Part shown: positions 8,934 through 16,180 of the stretch, in pieces
How the letters are laid out: each line of letters starts with the position of its first letter
Position numbering within the stretch: the first letter of the stretch is position 1
The notes under the pieces: generated by a model
Databases searched by the model: none
Seen by the model: the letters and a program-made list of their open reading frames with translations, nothing else
What the model was told of the DNA's origin: nothing
Made by a program: the position numbers and the translations under genes
Origin: CAYJMQ01 sp964371555
Lineage (GTDB): Bacteria; Bdellovibrionota; JACOXK01; 2-02-FULL-40-11
Reading direction: 5' to 3'
NCBI GenBank assembly: GCA_964371555.1
Contig: CAYJMQ010000013.1
Coordinates: 1-45,213, forward strand
DNA: 45,213 nucleotides

Positions 8934-9991
8934 TGACGAATCAGGTTTCTGATGACATCACGCTCCTAAAGCTGATGATGGAAGACCATAAAGCCGCTCC
9001 CCCTCTATTTCAGGCAACCGCATTCTGGAAAAGATATGAAAGGCTGTTTCTTCCGGAGCTTTATAAAAAGGGGCTTCATGATTTCCGCCGCAGAAAAAAT
9101 TCGGTCCTGGCAAGTTTTGGAGCAACAGATGCTCTGTCACTCAGGCCCATCGGTTTTCAGTGGCTTGAGAGATGGCTCTCCCCCTCTCTTCAAGACGATT
9201 TTTATTTCCTTGCCGCTGAGTTCACAAGACTTTATGGCAGGCAAACCGGGGCAAGAGCCATAGAAGAGCTGATCCCTTCTCTGGTTGGAAACCCTCAAAA
9301 TGTCCTCAATATTTCCGGAAGGCCGTACCCAATATCCATTCTTAATTACTACTTAAGATACGCTTACTGCTGTCAGTTTATCAATTTTGATACCATCCGC
9401 GTTGTTTGCGAACTTGGGAGCGGCAGTGGAAAACAGATTGAAGTCTTAAAAAAACTGCATCCCGGCCTCTCTTTTTTGATTTTTGATATCCCTCCCCAGC
9501 TCTATGTTTGTGAACAATATTTGAAGGCTGTTTTTCCAAATGACGTTATCTCTTATCGTGAAACAAAAGGGTTATCTGACATTTCATCCCCCTCGACCGG
9601 AAAAATCTATATTTTTGGCTCCTATAAATTTCCAATCCTGGAATCGGTTAAAACAGATCTCTTCTGGAACGCCGCGAGCCTCCAGGAAATTGAACCTGAA
9701 ATGGCAAAACACTATTTAAGCTTTGTAAATAGATCCGCAAAAGCTCTCTATCTCCACGAATGGATGAGTGGCGTGAGACAGAAAGGGAAAAAAGGGCTTA
9801 TTATTACGCGTGTCTGCGAAACACAACTTAAACATTATGAGGAGGCATTGACGAATTTTAAGAGGATCGATCTTTCACCGGCCTATATCCTCCCTAAAAT
9901 GAGAAGATCTGAAAATTACAAAGATTCTTTTTGGACAAGGGACGACTCCCTCGATCTTCGACGCTCCCTAAGCTCTCGAAACACTTCTTGA
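8930..9991 (+). CDS. Putative sugar O-methyltransferase
   Basis: A 353-residue protein of the putative sugar O-methyltransferase family (NanM-like). The SAM-binding motif is VVCELGSGSGKQIEVL near residue 160, followed by LIFDIPPQLYVCEQYL, which is characteristic of this family, and later FWNAASLQEIEPEM. It probably methylates a hydroxyl of a nonulosonic or other surface sugar. It is translationally coupled (4-base overlap) to the sulfotransferase before it. Its 3' end overlaps the end of the convergent flippase gene by 76 bases. Confidence 0.8.
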   Translation: MMTNQVSDDITLLKLMMEDHKAAPPLFQATAFWKRYERLFLPELYKKGLHDFRRRKNSVLASFGATDALSLRPIGFQWLERWLSPSLQDDFYFLAAEFTRLYGRQTGARAIEELIPSLVGNPQNVLNISGRPYPISILNYYLRYAYCCQFINFDTIRVVCELGSGSGKQIEVLKKLHPGLSFLIFDIPPQLYVCEQYLKAVFPNDVISYRETKGLSDISSPSTGKIYIFGSYKFPILESVKTDLFWNAASLQEIEPEMAKHYLSFVNRSAKALYLHEWMSGVRQKGKKGLIITRVCETQLKHYEEALTNFKRIDLSPAYILPKMRRSENYKDSFWTRDDSLDLRRSLSSRNTS

Positions 9992-11472
9992 ACCAATCCA
10001 ACAAGCGATATTCTTTTATCTAGAAACCTTAAGCCAAAAACCAATATTCCGAAATAAATGGACATTTTTATCAATAGAGAAACGATATTCATTTCACCCC
10101 AAATTTTATCAAGAATAGTCAAAATGAAGACATTGATAAAAATGGGGAAAATGACCCGGGAAAGCTCCCTTATAATTTTAGCAGAGCCGCCGCCCGCAGG
10201 GCCGCCGCTTGCAAAGCCAAAAATAGGGCCCCACGCCATAAAGGCGGCTCCCACATAAACGGTGAGATAAATGGCCGATGAGAGCGATGCCACCTCTAAA
10301 AGTCCCCACCCTTTTCCAATGAAATAGATGTCAATCCCAAACATGATTCCAGCAAGCCCCAGCATCCAGGGGATCGTCCAGAGATGTCTCTTGTGTCCCA
10401 GTAAAATCGTATTCATCTGTTCAAAGAGCGATAAAAAACAGCCGCCAATGATTAGCGCTTTCAGCGCCGGAATCCCGCTGACAAACTGTGGCAAAAAGAG
10501 ATGGCAAAGATAAGGGGCGAGGATCCAGATGAACCCAAGCGCAAAAGAAAAATAGAGCGAAATAAACTTTACAGGCATCGTTGAATATTTCTTTTGCCCC
10601 TCTCTGTCTTTAGAATCCCCGAACCGCTCCAAAATCCTCGGATAGATCACAACATGAAACATATTCGGAAGAACCATAATATAACTCATCGCCATCGTGG
10701 CAATCGTATAGATGCCGAGTTGAGAAAGCCCCAGAAATTTTCCAATAATCAGTTTATCCAACGAATAAAACAATTTGGTCGCAAACCCCAATCCAACAAG
10801 AGGAAGGCCGAACTTAATCAGTTCGGTAATTTCATCTTTCTTCCATTGAAAACGAAATTTCAGATTCGCCCGATATCTGAGATAAAGGGTGTTCAAAAAA
10901 TAGGTAAGAACGGTTGCCAGATAGAGGCCGTATAGTTTGAAGAACCAGACACAAAGAAGAACGAGGATAAAATTTGAGAGGGCAGAAAAAAGATTGAACT
11001 GACTGATAGTCGAAAATTTTTTATCTGTAATTAAAATTTTAATCTGATAATTATTGGCTCTCTGCAATAAATTCAATATCGCAAGCGAAAGGAGCCCATA
11101 GAAAAAAGGATCAGACAGTTTTCCCCTGAATAAAAACGTGCCAGTAACAAGAAGGAGGCTGGCCACCGTTGAAGAAACCGCCACATAACTAAAAGCGCTG
11201 TTTTTTAAACTCTCGATCTTTTCTTCGCAGGCGGCAGCCCTGCGGGCGGCGGCTCCCCTTAGCATCGGAATTTCCCGATAAACCGCGCCAAAAATACCGA
11301 GATTAAAATATGCAATATAGACAAGATAGACCTGAAGAAGCGCCCATACCCCCATCGCCTCGGGACCGAGCATGTGCCGAATATAAATCGCAAGAACAAC
11401 ATTGAGTCCCTGACTAACGAGTGTCGATACTGAATAAATAGCGGTATCTTTAAGAATGGCAACTTTGCTCAT
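9916..11472 (-). CDS. Polysaccharide flippase, Wzx/MATE-like
   Basis: A 518-residue, highly hydrophobic protein with about 12-14 membrane segments. The start MSKVAILKDTAIYSVSTLVS and the repeated long helices match the polysaccharide biosynthesis (Wzx-like) MOP exporters that flip undecaprenyl-linked oligosaccharides across the inner membrane. It overlaps the upstream GT-C gene by 4 bases (ATGA). Two loops carry GC-rich low-complexity insertions, AAARRAAACEE near residue 75 and GGPAGGGSAK near 422. They are encoded by DNA segments that share a 13-base inverted match. The overlap with the convergent methyltransferase gene covers the last 25 codons. Confidence 0.9.
   Translation of the reverse strand: MSKVAILKDTAIYSVSTLVSQGLNVVLAIYIRHMLGPEAMGVWALLQVYLVYIAYFNLGIFGAVYREIPMLRGAAARRAAACEEKIESLKNSAFSYVAVSSTVASLLLVTGTFLFRGKLSDPFFYGLLSLAILNLLQRANNYQIKILITDKKFSTISQFNLFSALSNFILVLLCVWFFKLYGLYLATVLTYFLNTLYLRYRANLKFRFQWKKDEITELIKFGLPLVGLGFATKLFYSLDKLIIGKFLGLSQLGIYTIATMAMSYIMVLPNMFHVVIYPRILERFGDSKDREGQKKYSTMPVKFISLYFSFALGFIWILAPYLCHLFLPQFVSGIPALKALIIGGCFLSLFEQMNTILLGHKRHLWTIPWMLGLAGIMFGIDIYFIGKGWGLLEVASLSSAIYLTVYVGAAFMAWGPIFGFASGGPAGGGSAKIIRELSRVIFPIFINVFILTILDKIWGEMNIVSLLIKMSIYFGILVFGLRFLDKRISLVGLVQEVFRELRERRRSRESSLVQKESL
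10186..10208. repeat. GC-rich insertion in flippase gene (copy 1)
   Basis: A GC-rich stretch containing GCCGCCCGCAGGG at 10189-10201, whose exact reverse complement occurs at 11238-11250 in the same gene. It encodes a Gly/Ala-rich loop that contrasts with the hydrophobic protein around it. Confidence 0.7.
11231..11250. repeat. GC-rich insertion in flippase gene (copy 2, inverted)
   Basis: Contains CCCTGCGGGCGGC at 11238-11250, the reverse complement of 10189-10201. It encodes an Ala/Arg-rich loop between two membrane segments. Confidence 0.7.
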
Positions 11473-13424
11473 TTGAAGACAGACCCTATCTCAGGAGGCG
11501 GTGGGCTTCCATCGATTTTCCAGAGCGCATAATGGTAGATTTGGTTATCTGCTTTGATCTCTCTTTTAATGACCTGAGAGTACGGGAGAGAGAGTTTGTG
11601 ACCAAACCGCAGGTGAAGGCCGGGATCCAGTCTTTCAGTGCTTGCGTCTTTGACCAGAAGATGCGTGATTCGTTCCCGCCTAAGCCACTCGCTGAATAAA
11701 AGATTCTCTTTCCTGAGTATTAAATCAATCGCCGGTCCATAAAAAACAGCTTTGACAGGGCTATAAAATAACCGGGGTTCTGAGACAAATAAAATAGTGT
11801 CTGTTGGACGGACTAAAGATTTCACTTCTCGCAGAAACGCATAACTCCGCTCAGAAGAGACCAGATATTCATCTGCGCGAATGACTCCCCCTCCCGCTTT
11901 AAAAAGTTTTGCCGGATAATAGAGCGAAATAAAAAATTGCGCCCCTGCCGCCATGACAATCAAAAGAAAAATGATTTTTTTCAGATATCCTTTTCTCTCC
12001 GTAAACCATGCGACCCATAACGTCCCAAAAAGCAGGCTTAAATATGGGAAGAGAGGAAACAAAAAGCGCATATGTTGAATAAGTAAAAACCATATTGTCA
12101 GATAAAGGGCGCAAAAAATTCCCACCCAAAATAGAATGCCTTTTAGTCTTTTATAAAAAATGAAAATAAGGGGGAGAGAGATCAAAAAAAGAATCCCCAG
12201 CGGTTCGCCTCCAAAAGTTTTGACTTTCATTGAAAGATTCCACGGGAGAAGAAAAAAATGAAGAAACGTCTTTGGCATTTCAGAAAAACCGACGGCCCGG
12301 GGACTAAAGCCCTCGCCAAAGATTTTGGCCATAAACGGAAATACGGGATTCCCCCAATGATACCAACTGCGCAGAAACCAGAAGCCAGAGAAAAGGAAGC
12401 AAAAAAAACAGAGAACGATCATCGCTTTAGGGGATCTTTTCGAGTGTATGATGGAAACAACGAATAAAATTAAAAGAAGTGCGCATGGAACCAGAGAATA
12501 AAATTTAATGGATACTAAAGCCGAAAGAAATATGGCGGGAATCAGAGCCCCTCTGATCGACATCCCCCTCTCCTTCCATATCCAGAGCGCCACAAACGAT
12601 AAAAACGCATAGAGCATCATCGCGTTGTCTACATACGCATAGAAGCCCTGCATCCAGATCGCAGGAATCGCAGCCATGAAAAGTAGACTCATGACAGCAA
12701 TTTTCTTATCTTTCCAAAAATAGATGGCAGCGGCTGGAACGGCAAAAATCGCCAACATGGCCGTCAGCAGATGAAAGAGTTTTGCAAGCGCCGCCCCCTG
12801 GCAGAGCAATCCAGCTGTAAAAAGCATCTCCATCATAAAAGGCCAGAGTGATCGTGGATGTGTCGGCTCAAAAAAGATTTTGGAATGTTCGACATACAGT
12901 TTTGGGAAATAAAGATGATAATTCAGCGCGTCATTCCCTGTTTCTGGAGCATTGGCGGCGACAAAGGAAAAAATAATAAGAATAAAAATAAGAACCAAGA
13001 TCGTTTTTTCGTAGAAACCCAGTTTCAAGAAAAGGCTTCTGGAATGAGATCCCTCAGGGTATTTGACATTGGGCGCCTCGGGATAACGAGATACCCCGAT
13101 GCCAATGCCCTTAGGGCCATAGGATCTCCGAATGCCATTCACATAACGATTTGCGGCAAACAATAAAATGCCGACGGACAAAAAAGGGAGCAGAGAATAA
13201 AATTTCAGTATGCCTAAACCCCCTGCCAGAAAAACATAGAGGGAGAGAAAAAAAACCCCCGTCGAAACCGAAAAAATAAAAAAAAGGGGGGATCCAGAAA
13301 GGTCATCCCATTGAAATGAAAAACGAACGATGCTTGAGCCGATTCCATAACAAGAGGCCAACCATAGAAGCAGCCAAATCGCAGAAAGAAATAGAACTAA
13401 AAACCCGGAATCTACATATTCCAT
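11469..13424 (-). CDS. GT-C-type membrane glycosyltransferase (GT39/ArnT-like)
   Basis: A 651-residue integral membrane protein with about a dozen transmembrane helices and a soluble C-terminal domain. The segment ETGNDALNYHLYFPK near residue 165 has the acidic residue in the first large periplasmic loop expected of GT-C enzymes, which use polyprenyl-phosphate sugars as donors. It probably adds a sugar on the periplasmic side after flipping. It overlaps the downstream flippase by 4 bases. A hydrophilic, Pro/Gly/Tyr-rich stretch near residues 105-130 (GVSRYPEAPNVKYPEGS) is atypical and may be an insertion. The 104 bases upstream of it, before PseI, hold nothing I recognise. Confidence 0.8.
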   Translation of the reverse strand: MEYVDSGFLVLFLSAIWLLLWLASCYGIGSSIVRFSFQWDDLSGSPLFFIFSVSTGVFFLSLYVFLAGGLGILKFYSLLPFLSVGILLFAANRYVNGIRRSYGPKGIGIGVSRYPEAPNVKYPEGSHSRSLFLKLGFYEKTILVLIFILIIFSFVAANAPETGNDALNYHLYFPKLYVEHSKIFFEPTHPRSLWPFMMEMLFTAGLLCQGAALAKLFHLLTAMLAIFAVPAAAIYFWKDKKIAVMSLLFMAAIPAIWMQGFYAYVDNAMMLYAFLSFVALWIWKERGMSIRGALIPAIFLSALVSIKFYSLVPCALLLILFVVSIIHSKRSPKAMIVLCFFCFLFSGFWFLRSWYHWGNPVFPFMAKIFGEGFSPRAVGFSEMPKTFLHFFLLPWNLSMKVKTFGGEPLGILFLISLPLIFIFYKRLKGILFWVGIFCALYLTIWFLLIQHMRFLFPLFPYLSLLFGTLWVAWFTERKGYLKKIIFLLIVMAAGAQFFISLYYPAKLFKAGGGVIRADEYLVSSERSYAFLREVKSLVRPTDTILFVSEPRLFYSPVKAVFYGPAIDLILRKENLLFSEWLRRERITHLLVKDASTERLDPGLHLRFGHKLSLPYSQVIKREIKADNQIYHYALWKIDGSPPPPEIGSVFK

Positions 13425-13528
13425 AGCTTCACTAAAAAACGGGGGATTACAAAACTCTTTAAAAAGAAAAAAAGGACGATGGAAATCCAGACAAGAAAGA
13501 AGAAATCAAATGTCTTTTGATATTGCAC

Positions 13529-14578
13529 CTATTCCAAAAGCCTCCAACTCATCGGCGTCCCCCGGTTGACATTACAATTGATCTTTTTTCCGAGTAAATC
13601 TTCATAATGCTTTGGAGGGAGCCCAAACCCAGGCCGAATAGAGCGTAAATTTTCTTTCGTCAATCGCTCCCCCCTTTTCATATCTTTGACAATATAGAGA
13701 GAACGACGAAACCGGAGCGACGGCATTTCAGCCCCCAATGGACCGTATGAAACTTCTCCCATTGCCCGCCACGCGCGTTTTGTCTCACAAACGAGTTGTT
13801 TCATTTCATGCGGTTCCAGAGAAAAGGCCGAATCGACCCCCCCTTCTTTTCGATTGAGCGTGAAATGCTTTTCGATGACACTGACACCATAAGCGACACT
13901 GGCTATGGCAACCCCAATCCCTTCGGTATGGTCCGAAAGTCCGACGAGACACCCAAAGGCCTCCCTCATATGAGAGAGGGTCGAAAGATTTGATAACCCG
14001 GGATCCGCAGGATAGGCGCTTGTACATTTGAGAAGGATCAGATCTTTCCCCCCAGCGCATCTCACAGTCTGAACCGCTTCCCCAATTTCAGAAAGAGTTG
14101 CCATTCCAGTCGAAATGATCAGAGGCTTTTTGGTTTCTGAAACTTTCCGGATGAGCGGCAGATCGATATTTTCAAAAGAGGCAATTTTATAAAGGGGCGC
14201 ACCCAGCGATTCCAAAAAATCGACAGCGGTTGTATCGAACGGCGCGCTAAAATAGATCAGCCCCCGCCGTCTGCAGCGTTCGAAAATAGGCCTGTGCCAT
14301 TCCCACGGCGTATGCGCTTTCTGATAGAGGCTATAGAGCGATTCTCCCTTCCAGAGGCTATCTGGATCATCGATGAAAAATTCGCGCTGAGCCAAATCGA
14401 TCGTCATTGTGTCAGCCGTATAGGTCTGAATTTTCAAGGCATCCACACCGGCATCGGCGGCGGCATCGACAATCTGGAGCGCGCGCTCTAATGACTGGTT
14501 GTGGTTTGCGGACATCTCGGCAACCACGAATGGCGGATAATCTTTCCCAATTTTTTTATTTCCAAGATCTATGACCAC
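13529..14578 (-). CDS. pseI: Pseudaminic acid synthase PseI (NeuB family)
   Basis: A 349-residue NeuB/SpsE-type synthase with a C-terminal SAF domain (about residues 290-349). It condenses 2,4-diacetamido-2,4,6-trideoxy-L-altrose with phosphoenolpyruvate to give pseudaminic acid. Family motifs visible are FVVAEMSANHNQ, DALKIQTYTADTMT, FSAPFDTTAVDFLE, KIASFENIDLPLI, LLKCTSAYPA, GLSDHTEG and VIEKHFTL. AEMSANHNQSLE and QTYTADTMT are typical of PseI rather than of NeuB or LegI. The start is GTG at 14578, overlapping the PseG-PseH stop by 10 bases. With its neighbours it completes the CMP-pseudaminic acid pathway. Confidence 0.95.
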   Translation of the reverse strand: MVIDLGNKKIGKDYPPFVVAEMSANHNQSLERALQIVDAAADAGVDALKIQTYTADTMTIDLAQREFFIDDPDSLWKGESLYSLYQKAHTPWEWHRPIFERCRRRGLIYFSAPFDTTAVDFLESLGAPLYKIASFENIDLPLIRKVSETKKPLIISTGMATLSEIGEAVQTVRCAGGKDLILLKCTSAYPADPGLSNLSTLSHMREAFGCLVGLSDHTEGIGVAIASVAYGVSVIEKHFTLNRKEGGVDSAFSLEPHEMKQLVCETKRAWRAMGEVSYGPLGAEMPSLRFRRSLYIVKDMKRGERLTKENLRSIRPGFGLPPKHYEDLLGKKINCNVNRGTPMSWRLLE

Positions 14579-16179
14579 CGCCCTTGATCCCCCCGTTTGA
14601 TTTCCCGTTTGATTTCATGAACCAGATAATTTTCATCATTCATTCTCTCTTGTTTTACAATAGAGAAATTTAACTTTTTAAGAAGCCCAAGATTAACGGC
14701 ATTTGTCTCTTTCACGCGAGCAAAAATTCTTTTGAGACCCAGATCCTCGAATGCAAATCGAATCAAAGCCTTTGTTGCTTCTTTCCCAAGCCCCCGTCCG
14801 GTATACGAAGATTCTCCGATCAGCTGTCCAATCTCCGGCTCGGAGCGGATATTTTTTATCCCAAAAACACCGATCGGCGCCCCCTCTTTCTCCCCCTCTT
14901 TCCCATCGACAAGAATAAAATCAAGCCTCTCTTTTAAAAAATAATTTTCCAGAAATTGACGCTGAGTCTCCTCCGTCAAACGCCTGCGATCGCTAAAATG
15001 CTGATTCAATCCTTGATCGTTTCTCCACTTCAAAATGGAAGAGGTATGCCCCCCCCCTCCATTGATCAGCTCAAATCGAAAGCCGTGTGGCGGCACCGGT
15101 AATTTAATAAATCGGAATAGAATATCGGCAACGCGGGATGCCCCTAAGCCATCCACCCAATGCCGTGCCTCCTTTGATAATTTAAGTAATTCTTTATAAT
15201 TTTCTTCTAACTCATTAAATTTATTTATAATATCATTTTTATTAACATGTTCATGCCAGCCGAGATTGATCAAAGCCCCATATTTAGCCAATGCCTCAGC
15301 CCCTTTCTTCTGATTTTCAGCAACGACCACTGTCAGTAAAGGAAGCCCCACCGCACACTCCTCTAAAGCAATTGTTCCGGCGGAGCTGATTGCCAAATCG
15401 GCCCGTGCCATCAGCTCAGCCATCTTCTCCACCCCTGCATGGAAAGTAATATTTTCTTTTTTGACGTACCGCTTTTTAAGTCGATCGCCATGCGGATTCA
15501 GATTTCCAATAACCACATCGATCTTGCCATTAAAACACTCCAATGCGGCCAGCGCTTTTTCCGTTTGATTGAACACATCGACACCGCCAAAAGAGACAAA
15601 AATACGACGAATCCCCTCTTCATACTCTCTGTTTCCTGAAGAAAATTCCCTAAACTCAGCCCTCAATAAAGCATAGAGAGGTCCAAAGAGGCAATGACAC
15701 GATTCTGGAAGAAGATTTTTATAATCATCATACCCCCTCTCGATTCTCGTCTGATCAAGCAGGAGATCACACTGATGGTGACGGTTCGAAAGATCATCAA
15801 TGATCATGATTTTTTTGACATGCGGCCTAACCCTTTCCTCCCATCTCCGGTCAATCGCATAATGATCCACAATCAGCCAATCGATATCTACGGGCGAAAC
15901 ATTCTTTAAAACTTCTGAAACCTCATCTGCATCCTGATCCCAAGGGACACCGAGCCATGAATCATAGCTCTCGATACTCTGAACCGCTCCCCCTTCCTTT
16001 AAGAGAAAAAGCTCAATTCCCCTGTCATGCAGCCACCGCCGGAATTTTTCATCCAAATACCGACTCAAAAAACGAACGACGGCGCCCCTCTTTTTAAGCT
16101 CTTCAGCCAACGCAAAACATCGCACAAAGTGGCCGGTTCCGATGACAGCTGATGCATCAACGCGAAACACAACATTCAT
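14569..16179 (-). CDS. pseG-pseH: PseG-PseH fusion: UDP-sugar hydrolase plus N-acetyltransferase
   Basis: A 536-residue fusion. Residues 1-350 are PseG, which releases 2,4-diacetamido-2,4,6-trideoxy-L-altrose from UDP: RVDASAVIGTGHFVRC carries the catalytic His17, and ISSAGTIALEECAVGLP is the nucleotide-binding region. Residues 365-530 are a GNAT domain (GQLIGESSYTGRGLGKEATK is the acetyl-CoA loop), matching PseH, which N-acetylates the 4-amino sugar made by PseC. PseG-PseH fusions are known elsewhere. A run of nine G on the coding strand (15049-15057) lies in the linker, so slippage there would remove PseH while leaving PseG. The C-terminus carries a duplicated 12-bp unit (EIKREIKR). The start ATG is 2 bases from the stop of the PseC-PseF gene. 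Confidence 0.94.
   Translation of the reverse strand: MNVVFRVDASAVIGTGHFVRCFALAEELKKRGAVVRFLSRYLDEKFRRWLHDRGIELFLLKEGGAVQSIESYDSWLGVPWDQDADEVSEVLKNVSPVDIDWLIVDHYAIDRRWEERVRPHVKKIMIIDDLSNRHHQCDLLLDQTRIERGYDDYKNLLPESCHCLFGPLYALLRAEFREFSSGNREYEEGIRRIFVSFGGVDVFNQTEKALAALECFNGKIDVVIGNLNPHGDRLKKRYVKKENITFHAGVEKMAELMARADLAISSAGTIALEECAVGLPLLTVVVAENQKKGAEALAKYGALINLGWHEHVNKNDIINKFNELEENYKELLKLSKEARHWVDGLGASRVADILFRFIKLPVPPHGFRFELINGGGGHTSSILKWRNDQGLNQHFSDRRRLTEETQRQFLENYFLKERLDFILVDGKEGEKEGAPIGVFGIKNIRSEPEIGQLIGESSYTGRGLGKEATKALIRFAFEDLGLKRIFARVKETNAVNLGLLKKLNFSIVKQERMNDENYLVHEIKREIKRGDQGRWS
14592..14615. repeat. 12-bp tandem duplication at the PseH C-terminus
   Basis: CCCGTTTGATTT occurs twice in direct succession and encodes the duplicated EIKR near the stop codon. 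Confidence 0.9.
15049..15057. repeat. C9 homopolymer in the PseG-PseH linker
   Basis: Nine consecutive C on the plus strand (G9 on the coding strand) encode Gly residues between the two enzyme domains. Such a tract is prone to slippage, which would truncate the acetyltransferase. Confidence 0.8.
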
Positions 16180-16180
16180 G

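Noticed and set aside
13030..13120. Possible palindromic insertion in the GT-C gene (hydrophilic stretch near residues 105-130)
   Set aside because: Only partial dyad symmetry (GGGTAT/ATACCC and CCTCGGGAT-like arms) and no second copy in the window; too weak to call.
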